Source: RGIG4608 sp045637205
GTDB lineage: Bacteria; Bacillota; Clostridia; Oscillospirales; CAG-272
NCBI GenBank assembly: GCA_045637205.1
Contig: JAZTYY010000047.1
Span: forward strand, 1 to 33,275
Direction of reading: 5' to 3'
DNA: 33,275 nt
Shown: in pieces, positions 6,677 to 15,618 of the stretch
Layout: each line of letters begins with the position of its first letter
Position numbering within the stretch: position 1 is the first letter of the stretch
Made by a program: the position numbers and the translations under genes
Notes under the pieces: generated by a model
What the model saw: the letters and a program-made list of their open reading frames with translations, nothing else
Database searches by the model: none
Told to the model about the DNA's origin: nothing

Positions 6677-9109
6677 TTATTTATTTCCTGTTATCTTTCT
6701 AAGGTTCCAGAATCTATCAGCATATTCTTCGATACTTCTGTCAGCAGCGAAGTAGCCTGCAGATGCGATGTTCATAAGAGACATCTTATTCCACTTCTGC
6801 TTATCAGCATAGTCAGCAATCATTCTTTCGTGTGTTGTGCGGTAAGACTCAAAGTCAGCAAGACACATGAAGGGGTCAGCAACACCCATACCTGTGAGAA
6901 GGTATCTTGAGATGTGAGCAAATGACTGACCTGCAAAGCCACGGTTGAGGCAATCAATAATCTTATTAAGACGATTATTGTTTGCATAGAACTCGTTGGA
7001 GTGGTAGCCTCTTGCCCAAATATCTTCAACTTCCTTAGCTGTAAGACCAAAGATGTACATATTTTCTCTACCTGCAGCAGCAAGCATTTCAACGTTAGCA
7101 CCGTCAAGTGTACCGATAGTAAGGGCACCGTTAATCATAAGCTTCATACAACCTGTACCACTTGCTTCCTTACCTGCAAGAGAAATCTGTTCAGAAATTT
7201 CAGCAGAAGGAATAAGCGCTTCAGCCATACTTACGTTGTAGTCTTCAAGGAACACAACCTTAATCTTCTTAGATACGACGGGGTCATTTTCAATCTCACG
7301 GCTGATAAAGCAAATAAGCTTGATAATTTCCTTAGCCATCTGGTATCCAGGAGCAGCCTTAGCACCGAAAATGAATGTCTGAGGCTGAACGTCGAGGTTG
7401 GGATTTTCCTTAATATCAATGTAGAGGTTGATGATGTTAAGCGCGTTAAGAAGCTGACGCTTATATTCATGCAATCTCTTGATTTGAACGTCGAATACTG
7501 AGTGTGTATCAAGAACTCTGCCTGTCTTCTTATAAAGAAGGTCAGCAAATGCCTTCTTGTTTTCATGCTTAATAGAACGAACCTGCTCAAGAACTGCCTT
7601 ATCATCTGCATATTTTGCAAAGTTAGCAAGCTCTTCAGGGTTATGTCTATAGCCTGTACCAATGCACTCGTCAAGCAAGCCTGCAAGCTTGGGGTTGGAG
7701 TAGCAAAGCCATCTTCTATGAGCGATACCGTTTGTTACGTTATCAAATCTATCAGGATACATCTTATAGAAATCCTTGAATGTTGTTTCCTTAAGAATAT
7801 CGGAGTGAAGCTTAGATACACCGTTGATAGAATGAGAACCGATAACAGAAAGGTTAGCCATTCTTACTTGACCGTAGCCAATAACGGAAAGCTTAGAAAT
7901 CTTTTCCCAGTTACCAGGGAAAACGTTCCATGCATCCTTGCAGAATCTTTCGTTGATTTCTTTAATAATCTGATGCATTCTGGGAAGCTTGAGCTGGAAG
8001 ATATCCTCGTTCCATGTTTCAAGAGCTTCAGGCAATACTGTATGGTTTGTATAGGACACAATCTTCTGAACCATATCCCAAGATCTTTCCCATGAGAAGT
8101 GATAATCATCAAGAAGGATTCTCATAAGTTCGGGGATACAAAGCGCAGGGTGTGTATCGTTGATGTGGATAGCAACCTTATCAGCAAGGTTATCAATTGT
8201 ACCGTAAACTGCCATATGGTCGCGAATGATACTCTGCATTGATGCAGAAACCAAGAAATACTGCTGTGTAAGACGAAGAATCTTACCCTGAGTATGGTTA
8301 TCAGAGGGATAAAGAACCTTTGTAAGAATATCAGCATTTGTTGCTTCTTCAAGGGATCTTGCATATTCACCCTGTGAGAAAAGGTTCATGTTAAAGTTGT
8401 GGATGTTTCTTGCCTTCCAAAGACGAAGCTGAGAAACTGCCTTTGAGTCAGCACCGGAAATCATCATATCGTAAGGAACTGCTTCGTATTCTTCGCAGTT
8501 TTCATAGATAACTTCCATATGGTCTTCGCGCCATTCTTCACGAACACGACCACCAAGGCGAACCTTGAAAACTCTGTCTGTTCTGGGTGTAAGCCATACT
8601 TCACCACCGGGAAGCCATACGTCAGGAAGCTCGATTTGAACTCCGTCGATAATCATCTGTTTAAACAAGCCGTACTCATAGCAAAGCGAAAATCCTGTTG
8701 CGGGATAATCAAGTGATGAAAGAGAGTCCATAAAGCAAGCTGCAAGACGTCCAAGACCTCCGTTTCCAAGACCTGCGTCGGGCTCGCATTCGTAAAGATC
8801 GTCAAGCTCAAAGCCAAGTGCCTTGAGAGATTCCTTATAGTTTTCAGCAAGTCCAAGGTTGCAAAGGTTAGTCTTTAAAGATCTACCAAGCAAGAATTCC
8901 ATGCACATATAGTACACTCTCTTGCCGCCTTCTTCATTAACTGTCTTTTTATATTCTCCTCTTTTAGCTGTGAGAATATCCTTCACTGTCATGGCAGCTG
9001 CTTTATACATCTGTTCTCTAGTAGCTTCTTTACTTGTGCAACCGAAGTATCTAGCAAGCTTGCCTTCTAAATTTTCTGTGATTTCGTTCACTGTGGGTTG
9101 GTAATTCAT
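6677..9109 (-). CDS. glgP: Glycogen/alpha-glucan phosphorylase
   Basis: The 810-residue product is full length for the GT35 family. It releases glucose-1-phosphate from alpha-1,4-glucan using phosphate and pyridoxal phosphate. The PLP lysine is K656 in EASGTGCMKLMINGA; the usual Asn before the MK pair is Cys here, a mild variant. The GNGGLGRLAACF block at 115-126 and HINDTHPAL at 315-323 are present. A GGAGGA site precedes the ATG. The gene follows glgA after 39 nt and precedes GH13 by 3 nt. It would supply glucose-1-phosphate from stored glycogen to central metabolism. Confidence 0.97.
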   Translation of the reverse strand: MNYQPTVNEITENLEGKLARYFGCTSKEATREQMYKAAAMTVKDILTAKRGEYKKTVNEEGGKRVYYMCMEFLLGRSLKTNLCNLGLAENYKESLKALGFELDDLYECEPDAGLGNGGLGRLAACFMDSLSSLDYPATGFSLCYEYGLFKQMIIDGVQIELPDVWLPGGEVWLTPRTDRVFKVRLGGRVREEWREDHMEVIYENCEEYEAVPYDMMISGADSKAVSQLRLWKARNIHNFNMNLFSQGEYARSLEEATNADILTKVLYPSDNHTQGKILRLTQQYFLVSASMQSIIRDHMAVYGTIDNLADKVAIHINDTHPALCIPELMRILLDDYHFSWERSWDMVQKIVSYTNHTVLPEALETWNEDIFQLKLPRMHQIIKEINERFCKDAWNVFPGNWEKISKLSVIGYGQVRMANLSVIGSHSINGVSKLHSDILKETTFKDFYKMYPDRFDNVTNGIAHRRWLCYSNPKLAGLLDECIGTGYRHNPEELANFAKYADDKAVLEQVRSIKHENKKAFADLLYKKTGRVLDTHSVFDVQIKRLHEYKRQLLNALNIINLYIDIKENPNLDVQPQTFIFGAKAAPGYQMAKEIIKLICFISREIENDPVVSKKIKVVFLEDYNVSMAEALIPSAEISEQISLAGKEASGTGCMKLMINGALTIGTLDGANVEMLAAAGRENMYIFGLTAKEVEDIWARGYHSNEFYANNNRLNKIIDCLNRGFAGQSFAHISRYLLTGMGVADPFMCLADFESYRTTHERMIADYADKQKWNKMSLMNIASAGYFAADRSIEEYADRFWNLRKITGNK

Positions 9110-9148
9110 GTGTCCTCCAAAAATAAATAGGTATTTGCGATTGTTGCT

Positions 9149-10582
9149 TTACATTCTTTCGTAAAGCATATAGTATTTTCTTGCGGAAGTTCCCCAAGAA
9201 AAATCAGTATCCATAATCTTTTTAGCAAATTTAGGATAAAGTTCTTTGTTATGATAGAGCTCAAGAGCAGCAGTTGTGCGCTCATAAAGCTCACCGGCAT
9301 AATAGTTTGCAAACGTAAATCCGTTGCCCAAAATTGTACCGTTAAGCAACCAATAACCCTTAATAGAGTCATAAAGGCCACCTGTTTCTCTAACTACGGG
9401 AATTGCACCGTAGCGAGAAGCTATCATCTGAGAGAGACCGCAGGGCTCACTCTTTGATGGCATAAGGAATATGTCCGCTGACGCATAAATACGTTTAGAC
9501 AAATCTCTATCGTACATTATAAGCGCGCGCACCTTATCGTTTCTATTACGTTCAAGCTCCTTGAAGAAATCTTCATATTGAGCCTCTCCCTTACCGAGAA
9601 CAACAAGCTGAATGTCGTTGTTATCAACAAGTCCATATGCAATTTCACGAACAAGGTCAAGTCCTTTATGTGAAGCAAGACGAGAAATAATCGCTACAAA
9701 CGGAACATCCTCTCTTTCAGGAAGTCCAAGCTGTCTTTGAAGTTCAGTCTTATTCTTCACTTTTTTGTCAAATTCTCCCGACTTGAAATTCATAAAAATC
9801 TCTTTGTCGGTTTCGGGATTATAGTACTTATAGTCAATTCCATTAAGTATTCCCGTAAGCTTATGTGCATTGTTATTGAGTATAGGAGCTAAGCCGTGTG
9901 AATATTCATCACCCTTAATCTCCTCTGAATATCTTGGGCTTACAGTTGTAACAACGTTAGCCATTTCAATCGCACATTTCATAAGATTTACACATCCGTT
10001 ATAGTCGAGGTAATCGGAATAGTCGAAGCCAAACACATAGCCAAGCACATCATGTGAAAACTGTCCCTGATATTCGATATTATGGATTGTGAAAACTGTC
10101 TTAATTTGTTGGTATTCTTTTCTCCAACGATACTGGAAGTTAAGATAAGGAAGTGTTAGCGCTGCCTGCCAGTCGTGTGCGTGAAGCACATCAGGATAAT
10201 ACTTAAGCACTCCAAGCATCTCTACTACTGCTTTGCAGAAAAATGCATATCTTTCAGCCTCGTCACCGTATCCGTAAAGAGCCCCTCTCTTAAAGTAGTA
10301 TTCGTTGTCGATGAAATAGTAGGTAACACCATCCTTTACTAAGCTATGAATACCGCAATAGAGACTTCTCCAAGAAAGCTGAAGGTTAAACACAGCCTCA
10401 AGCTTCATTTGTTTTCTCCATTCCGCCTTAACAGCATCATAAAGAGGCATAACTACACGAACGTCAATTTCGTCCTTATATTCTTTTTTAAGAGCTGCAG
10501 GCAATGAGCCGAGCACGTCACCAAGACCGCCCGTAGCCGCAAAGGGCATTACCTCTGCTCCTACAAACAAAATTTTTCTCAT
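9149..10582 (-). CDS. glgA: Glycogen synthase (ADP-glucose), GT5
   Basis: The 477-residue product is normal GlgA length with two Rossmann-like halves. It extends alpha-1,4-glucan chains using ADP-glucose. The N-terminal nucleotide-sugar loop reads FAATGGLGDVLGSLP, so A16 stands where the classical K-x-G-G-L motif has Lys. The C-terminal SEPCGLSQM block with its conserved Glu is intact. HAHDWQAAL and ISRLASHKGLD also fit the family. A GGGGGA site precedes the ATG. It lies 18 nt after glgD in the operon. Confidence 0.96.
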   Translation of the reverse strand: MRKILFVGAEVMPFAATGGLGDVLGSLPAALKKEYKDEIDVRVVMPLYDAVKAEWRKQMKLEAVFNLQLSWRSLYCGIHSLVKDGVTYYFIDNEYYFKRGALYGYGDEAERYAFFCKAVVEMLGVLKYYPDVLHAHDWQAALTLPYLNFQYRWRKEYQQIKTVFTIHNIEYQGQFSHDVLGYVFGFDYSDYLDYNGCVNLMKCAIEMANVVTTVSPRYSEEIKGDEYSHGLAPILNNNAHKLTGILNGIDYKYYNPETDKEIFMNFKSGEFDKKVKNKTELQRQLGLPEREDVPFVAIISRLASHKGLDLVREIAYGLVDNNDIQLVVLGKGEAQYEDFFKELERNRNDKVRALIMYDRDLSKRIYASADIFLMPSKSEPCGLSQMIASRYGAIPVVRETGGLYDSIKGYWLLNGTILGNGFTFANYYAGELYERTTAALELYHNKELYPKFAKKIMDTDFSWGTSARKYYMLYERM

Positions 10583-10600
10583 TCTTTAATCCCCCAATAA

Positions 10601-11737
10601 TTATACGGTTGTTCCCTTGCCGATATAGAAAGGAAGAGTTTCGTGACCTGAAAGCATTTTACCGTTCTTAATAGTTACGTTCTTATCAGTAACTACACAG
10701 TTAAGGTAAACATCTTCTCCGGTATAAGTATTTTGCATAAGTATTGAGTTTTTAATTACAGTTCCCTTGCCTACCTTTACACCTCTAAAGAGGATTGAGT
10801 TTTCAACAACACCCTCAATGATACAGCCGTCAGCAATTATGGAATTTGTAACCTTTGCATTCTCAGCATATCTTGTGGGGGCAGAGTTTCTAACCTTAGT
10901 ATAGACAGGTCTATTTTTAACGCGGAAAACAAGATTTCTCTTAGTAGAGTCAAGCATCTTCATATTACAGAAGAAATATTTTTGCATTGAGTCTATGTAA
11001 TTGAAATACCCGTCATATTCAAATGCAAAGAAACGGTGCTTGCCGAGATTTCTAATAATTATATCTCTTGAGAAGCTATCGTATCCTCTTGCATCTGCCT
11101 CGTTAATAAGGGAAAGAAGATATGAGCGCTTAACGATCATCATATTCGTGTTGATATGAAGCTCGCCGCTTTGACTGTCATAAGGAACGTAATCAACGAT
11201 CTCGCCCTTATCGTTATATTCAACCACTCTTATATACTTATCAAGTGGGAATTTAAGCTCGTGAGTATTAACAAGCTTTGTGATAATTGTAATATCAGCG
11301 TCATTGGCAATATGATTATCAAGAGCATCTGTAAAATCTATATTGCAAATCATGTTACAATCAGAAATAATAACATGATCGGCACCGCAATTTTCAACGA
11401 AGTTCTTAACTCCAATAAGCGCTTGAAGTCTTGTATTATAAAGCATATCATTACCATGTGTGCCGCTTGTAATGAACGGAGGCAAAATTCTAATGCCACC
11501 TGAACGGCGCGCAAGGTCCCAGTCCTTACCTGTACCGATATGGTCAAGGAGGGACTGATAATTATTATGTGTGATAAGTCCTACTGTAGTGATATCCGAA
11601 TTCACCATATTGGAAAGAGCAAAGTCGATAAGACGGTATCTTCCTCCAAATGGAATGCTTGCCATTGTACGAGGCTTTGTGAGTTCGGGAATGGATGCAT
11701 CGTGTATATTAGAAAATATAAGTCCAGCTGCTTTCAT
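10601..11737 (-). CDS. glgD: GlgD, regulatory-type subunit of ADP-glucose pyrophosphorylase
   Basis: The 378-residue paralogue of GlgC has the same nucleotidyltransferase plus left-handed beta-helix plan. The signature GGxGxRL is missing, with FSNIHDASI in its place. The catalytic Asp region is altered: ISDCNMI at 124-130 where GlgC has SGDHIY. This matches Firmicutes GlgD, which is inactive or nearly so alone and activates GlgC in a heterotetramer. It is placed 12 nt after glgC, as usual for the pair. A GAGGTGA site precedes the ATG. Confidence 0.95.
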   Translation of the reverse strand: MKAAGLIFSNIHDASIPELTKPRTMASIPFGGRYRLIDFALSNMVNSDITTVGLITHNNYQSLLDHIGTGKDWDLARRSGGIRILPPFITSGTHGNDMLYNTRLQALIGVKNFVENCGADHVIISDCNMICNIDFTDALDNHIANDADITIITKLVNTHELKFPLDKYIRVVEYNDKGEIVDYVPYDSQSGELHINTNMMIVKRSYLLSLINEADARGYDSFSRDIIIRNLGKHRFFAFEYDGYFNYIDSMQKYFFCNMKMLDSTKRNLVFRVKNRPVYTKVRNSAPTRYAENAKVTNSIIADGCIIEGVVENSILFRGVKVGKGTVIKNSILMQNTYTGEDVYLNCVVTDKNVTIKNGKMLSGHETLPFYIGKGTTV

Positions 11738-11749
11738 ATCGTCACCTCA

Positions 11750-12934
11750 TTATTCAGAATATATCATTTGGTTATCGGCAATATCCTCACCGTCACCAAC
11801 CACATTGTTAGCACCAATTACTGTAATGCCTTCAGCAACGTCGCGTGCTCTACCAACTCTTGCACCCTTACCAACACTCACGTCGGAGTCAAGGATTGAA
11901 TAATCAATAGTAGCGCCCTCACCAACCGTTACATGATGCATAAGAACGGAATCGCGAACAACTGCGCCCTTTTCTACGGTTACACCGTAGCCAAGAACGG
12001 AATTGATAACAGTACCGTAAATTTCGCATCCCTCAGTAATAGAGGAATTTTCAACGATTGCTTCAGCACCAACATACTGAGGAGCTATGTTTTCATGACG
12101 TGAGAAAATTCTTGCCTTTTCATCATCAAGTGCCAGGATTGGCTTTTCACCAAGAAGGTCCATATTTGCTTCCCAAAGAGAAGAAATTGTTCCAACGTCC
12201 TTCCAATAGCCCTCAAAGTTATAGGCAAACATTCTCTCACCGTTGTTCAACATATTGGGGATAATATTCTTTCCAAAGTCATTGCTTGATTCGGGGTCAG
12301 CTTCATCCTCAATAAGATATTTATAGAGCTTATCAGCGCTGAAAATGTAGATACCCATTGAAGCAAGATTACTGTCTGGATTTTTAGGCTTTTCTGAGAA
12401 TTTATAAATGGATTTATCCGGGTTAACGCTCATAATACCAAAGCGACTTGCTTCTTCCATAGGCACTTCAAGCACTGCAATTGTGCAGTCCGCATTATTT
12501 GCCTTGTGGTATTCGAGCATTTTGTTATAATCCATTGTGTAGATATGGTCACCTGAGAGAATCAAAACATAGTCTGCACGATATCTCTTGATAAACTCAA
12601 GGTTTTGATAAATTGCATTTGCTGTTCCCTTATACCAGTCTGAGCCACTGAAGCCTTGGTATGGGGGAAGAATGGAAACACCACCAAAGGTTCTGTCAAG
12701 ATCCCATGGAAGTCCGTTTCCTATGTATTCATTGAGTACGAGGGGTTGATACTGGGTAAGGACACCGACTGTGTCCAATCCGGAATTGATACAGTTAGAA
12801 AGTGGAAAATCTATAATTCTAAACTTTCCTCCAAATGAAACTGCGGGTTTAGCGGTTTTCTTGGTAAGCGCGTAAAGTCTTGAGCCTTGGCCGCCAGCGA
12901 GTAACATAGCGACACATTCTTTTTTCTTAAACAT
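11750..12934 (-). CDS. glgC: Glucose-1-phosphate adenylyltransferase, catalytic subunit
   Basis: The 394-residue product makes ADP-glucose from ATP and glucose-1-phosphate, the committed step of glycogen synthesis. The nucleotide loop GGQGSRL is at 14-20, the catalytic Asp is D129 in SGDHIY, and the FSEKP sugar-phosphate block is present. The C-terminus has hexapeptide-type repeats of a beta-helix. It is the first gene of the glg operon. A promoter at 13013-13041 would give a leader of about 70 nt. An AAGGGAG site lies 10-11 nt before the ATG. It works with GlgD next door. Confidence 0.97.
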   Translation of the reverse strand: MFKKKECVAMLLAGGQGSRLYALTKKTAKPAVSFGGKFRIIDFPLSNCINSGLDTVGVLTQYQPLVLNEYIGNGLPWDLDRTFGGVSILPPYQGFSGSDWYKGTANAIYQNLEFIKRYRADYVLILSGDHIYTMDYNKMLEYHKANNADCTIAVLEVPMEEASRFGIMSVNPDKSIYKFSEKPKNPDSNLASMGIYIFSADKLYKYLIEDEADPESSNDFGKNIIPNMLNNGERMFAYNFEGYWKDVGTISSLWEANMDLLGEKPILALDDEKARIFSRHENIAPQYVGAEAIVENSSITEGCEIYGTVINSVLGYGVTVEKGAVVRDSVLMHHVTVGEGATIDYSILDSDVSVGKGARVGRARDVAEGITVIGANNVVGDGEDIADNQMIYSE

Positions 12935-13012
12935 ATCAAGAGTTCTCCCTTCATTACATTGATATACCTATATTCACTTTTATTTTAATTATAGACATAG
13001 TCATACATTGTT

Positions 13013-13041
13013 ATTATAGTACAAAACCGTTAATTTTTCAA
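13013..13041 (-). promoter_or_regulatory. Promoter of the glgCDAP-GH13 operon
   Basis: On the minus strand, TTGAAA (13041-13036) and TATAAT (13018-13013) are separated by 17 nt, a near-perfect sigma-A promoter. It faces glgC, with a predicted leader of about 70 nt. Confidence 0.75.
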
Positions 13042-13080
13042 GTGTTTTTTTGATATTTTTGCCTTTTTGTTAATTTTTCA

Positions 13081-13140
13081 CAAAATGCCGCTAAAATCAT
13101 TGATTTTAAGCTTTTTTTAACAGCATTTTTTAGCATTTTT
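13081..13140. repeat. Short inverted and direct repeats between divergent promoters
   Basis: A 7-bp inverted repeat (13093-13099 with 13101-13107) is followed by a run of T. AGCATTTTT occurs twice, at 13122-13130 and 13132-13140. The interval between glgC and holB (12935-13216) otherwise holds only the two divergent promoters. No function is assigned. Confidence 0.45.
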
Positions 13141-13156
13141 GATACCATATGACCTA

Positions 13157-13185
13157 TTGACATAATATATTTTTTTTGATATAAT
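13157..13185 (+). promoter_or_regulatory. Consensus promoter of holB-ricT
   Basis: A perfect TTGACA (13157-13162) and a perfect TATAAT (13180-13185) are spaced 17 nt apart, predicting a leader of about 25 nt before the holB ATG. Confidence 0.9.
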
Positions 13186-13216
13186 AATTTTGTATTGCTA
13201 AATTGGAGGTAAAGAC

Positions 13217-14254
13217 ATGAAAAATAATCATTTAGGCATTATTGGAAATGACGATTTATATAACTATTTTACCTCCTGCGCAAAAGCAAATTCCTTGTCA
13301 CACGCTTACATTTTGCTTGGTGCCAAGGGCACGGGAAAGCACACGCTTGCTAAGCTTATTGCAGCCGCAATTAACTGTGATAACAAAATGGATATCGACG
13401 CAACAATTCCCTGCGAAGAATGTAACTCTTGTAGAAAAATTCTATCAAACAATTCCGCGGATATCACCTATATTTCCCGTGAAAAAGACAAGGCAACGAT
13501 TGGTATCGACCCAATAAGATACATCAAATCCGACGTTGCGGTTTATCCCAACGATGGTGACTTCAAGGTGTACATTATTGAGGATGCTCACACGATGACG
13601 CCTCAAGCACAAAACGCGCTTTTGTTAACACTTGAAGAGCCTCCATCATACGTTGTTTTTATACTTTTATGCGAGCATACCGAAACAATTCTTGAAACCA
13701 TAAAAAGCCGTGCGCCCATTATTAGAATCAAAACTCCAAGCAAGGATGAGACGATTGAATATCTTAAAGAAAACAATCCTTCCGCAAGAAATTTAATAAA
13801 CAACTCCCCTGCCGAATTTGATGAAATCTATATGGCGGCATCGGGCAGCATCGGTAGAATTTTAGAGCTTATTTCTTCAAGTGAAAGAAAGCAAATTTTA
13901 AAAAATCGAGAGCTTGTTGGACGTCTTGTTGAAGCAATTGCGCACCGTACTGTTGCAAGAGATTTTGCTGAAATTTTAGCCCTTTTCCCTCAAAAGCGCG
14001 AGGATAGAGAAAAGGTTATTCTTCAGCTTCAAGAATTTGAATCCGCACTTCGCGACCTCATTGTAATAAAAAAGGCAGACAGTCCTTCTATGATGTTCTT
14101 TACAAATCGCGAATATGCCGAGGAGCTTTCTTATGGCATTTCAGTTCAAAAATTAACACAAATCATTGCTTTGTGTGAAAATGCAAGACTTTCACTTTTG
14201 AGAAATGCAAATATTAAATTGACATTAACCGATTTTCTTAGTAGTTTGATTTAA
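13217..14254 (+). CDS. holB: DNA polymerase III delta' subunit
   Basis: The 345-residue AAA+ clamp-loader subunit is part of the complex that places the sliding clamp on DNA. A P-loop-like GAKGTGKH lies at 35-42, and a zinc module uses C54, C66, C69 and C72. The HTMTPQAQNALLLTLEEPP block is typical of HolB/DnaX. The arginine-finger region reads SRA where delta' proteins often have SRC. A GGAGGT site lies 7 nt before the ATG. The order holB-ricT-(trmN6) is the same as in the B. subtilis holB-yaaT-yabA-yabB region, supporting delta' rather than DnaX. Confidence 0.94.
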   Translation: MKNNHLGIIGNDDLYNYFTSCAKANSLSHAYILLGAKGTGKHTLAKLIAAAINCDNKMDIDATIPCEECNSCRKILSNNSADITYISREKDKATIGIDPIRYIKSDVAVYPNDGDFKVYIIEDAHTMTPQAQNALLLTLEEPPSYVVFILLCEHTETILETIKSRAPIIRIKTPSKDETIEYLKENNPSARNLINNSPAEFDEIYMAASGSIGRILELISSSERKQILKNRELVGRLVEAIAHRTVARDFAEILALFPQKREDREKVILQLQEFESALRDLIVIKKADSPSMMFFTNREYAEELSYGISVQKLTQIIALCENARLSLLRNANIKLTLTDFLSSLI

Positions 14255-14265
14255 CGGAGATAAAT

Positions 14266-15342
14266 ATGGAAAATAACAATCAACAAAAAAAGAACAATAA
14301 AAAAAGATATCATCACTATCGCAACAAACGCAAAAACAAGCCCGCTAACGAGGTTGAAGCTATAGAAACCTCTGAGCTTGAAGGTACAGCTGAGGAAGTG
14401 CTTAGTGAAAGCCTTGACAGTGCTGAAAGCCTTGAATTTTTTGAGGATATGATTCCCGAAACCTTTGCTGAACCCAAGCCAAGTGCTGAGCACAAAGAGG
14501 ATGAGGAGCAGGTTGAGGTTGTTGGTATTAGATTCAAAAAGGTGGGCAAGGTATATTACTTTGCACCCGGTGAAATAAAGGCAACAAAGGGTGAATTTGC
14601 AATTGTTGAAACTGCACGCGGACCCGAATTTGGTGAGGTTTTCGTTGCCAACAAATTCGTTGGTATATCTGAAACAGTTCCCCCATTGCGTCCCATTATT
14701 CGTATTGCCACTAAGGATGACATTACTCACAACGAAGAAAATGTAAAGAAAGAAAAAGAAGCATTTGATATTTGCTTAAAGCAAATTGCTGACCACGAGC
14801 TTGATATGAAGCTTGTTGATGCACAGTATACATTTGATAACAGCAAGCTTCTCTTCTACTTCACATCAGCAGGTAGAGTTGACTTCCGCGAGCTGGTTAA
14901 AGACCTTGCGGCTGTATTTAGAACAAGAATCGAGCTTCGCCAAATTGGTATTCGTGATGAAGCAAAGCTCATCGGTGGACTTGGTGCGTGTGGCAGACCT
15001 CTTTGCTGCGCAACCTTCCTTTCCGACTTTGTTCAGGTGTCAATTAAAATGGCTAAAGAACAGGGCTTGTTCCTTAACTCATCAAAGATTTCCGGCACCT
15101 GCGGTCGTCTTATGTGTTGCTTAAGATATGAGCAGGATACTTATGAATACGAAATTGCGCGCACTCCCTCAGTTGATTCAACTGTTAAAACTCCTGACGG
15201 AGTTGGCGTTGTAATTGAATCCCACCCCCTTTCCGGACTCCTTAAGGTTCGCATTGGTGATAAGGAGGATTCAACCATTAAAATTCACCACAGAGATAAT
15301 GTAAAAGTTCTTCATGCCAATAAACACACTGATAAAGAATAA
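14266..15342 (+). CDS. ricT: PSP1-domain protein RicT (YaaT) with long N-terminal extension
   Basis: In B. subtilis RicT joins RicA and RicF in the Fe-S Y-complex that acts with RNase Y in mRNA maturation and affects competence, biofilm and sporulation. This 358-residue version has the PSP1 core from about residue 85. The cysteine set C242, C247, C248, C279, C284 and C285 fits the [4Fe-4S]-ligating cysteines of RicT. Residues 1-85 are an extra tail: a Lys/Arg/Asn/Gln-rich start followed by a Glu-rich stretch, probably disordered. It follows holB after 11 nt. I saw no ricA or ricF in the window. Confidence 0.92.
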   Translation: MENNNQQKKNNKKRYHHYRNKRKNKPANEVEAIETSELEGTAEEVLSESLDSAESLEFFEDMIPETFAEPKPSAEHKEDEEQVEVVGIRFKKVGKVYYFAPGEIKATKGEFAIVETARGPEFGEVFVANKFVGISETVPPLRPIIRIATKDDITHNEENVKKEKEAFDICLKQIADHELDMKLVDAQYTFDNSKLLFYFTSAGRVDFRELVKDLAAVFRTRIELRQIGIRDEAKLIGGLGACGRPLCCATFLSDFVQVSIKMAKEQGLFLNSSKISGTCGRLMCCLRYEQDTYEYEIARTPSVDSTVKTPDGVGVVIESHPLSGLLKVRIGDKEDSTIKIHHRDNVKVLHANKHTDKE

Positions 15343-15364
15343 ATTTTTATAACAAATTTCTCAT

Positions 15365-15390
15365 AACCCCTTGCAATTTAGCAAGGGGTT
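15365..15390 (+). terminator. Hairpin after ricT, overlapping the ferredoxin promoter
   Basis: A perfect 10-bp GC-rich stem (15365-15374 with 15381-15390) has a 6-nt loop, 22 nt after the ricT stop. The U-tract is weak (GTGTTATAAT), so termination may be partial. Confidence 0.65.
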
Positions 15391-15400
15391 GTGTTATAAT
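15371..15400 (+). promoter_or_regulatory. Promoter of the ferredoxin gene
   Basis: A perfect TATAAT at 15395-15400 has a 4/6 -35 (TTGCAA, 15371-15376) 18 nt upstream. The predicted leader is about 25 nt, as for the other promoters here. The -35 lies inside the preceding hairpin. Confidence 0.6.
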
Positions 15401-15431
15401 ATCCGTATCAATACTTATGGAGGTATTTATC

Positions 15432-15602
15432 ATGGCTTATAAGATTACTGACGCTTGCATCGCTTGTGGTGCTTGCTGCGAAGCTTGTCCTTGCGGTGCT
15501 ATTTCCGAAGGCGACGGCATTTATGTAATTGATCCTGATGCATGCGCAGATTGCGGCGCTTGCGCTGATGCTTGCCCTGTAGGAGCTCCCGTTCAGGAAT
15601 AA
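15432..15602 (+). CDS. 2[4Fe-4S] clostridial-type ferredoxin
   Basis: The 56-residue electron carrier has two complete CxxCxxCxxxCP motifs (CIACGACCEACP and CADCGACADACP), each giving one [4Fe-4S] cluster in the usual crossed arrangement. The ATG at 15432 is chosen because GGAGGT lies 7 nt upstream; an in-frame ATG at 15417 overlaps that site and is unlikely. It has its own promoter and terminator, so it is probably monocistronic and well expressed. It would carry electrons for anaerobic metabolism, such as pyruvate:ferredoxin oxidoreductase or hydrogenase. Its partner cannot be read from context. Confidence 0.96.
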   Translation: MAYKITDACIACGACCEACPCGAISEGDGIYVIDPDACADCGACADACPVGAPVQE

Positions 15603-15618
15603 TCCATTACATCTAAAG

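Noticed and set aside
7502..8095. 197-codon plus-strand ORF inside glgP
   Set aside because: It is antisense to highly conserved glgP sequence, has no ribosome binding site and encodes nothing recognisable.
13019..13040. Possible catabolite (cre) operator at the glgC promoter
   Set aside because: The central CG is present, but the outer T-G and C positions of the cre consensus do not match.
13093..13115. Terminator-like hairpin with T-run between glgC and holB
   Set aside because: No plus-strand gene lies upstream to be terminated, and the stem is short and A/T-only in the core, so it was kept only as a repeat.
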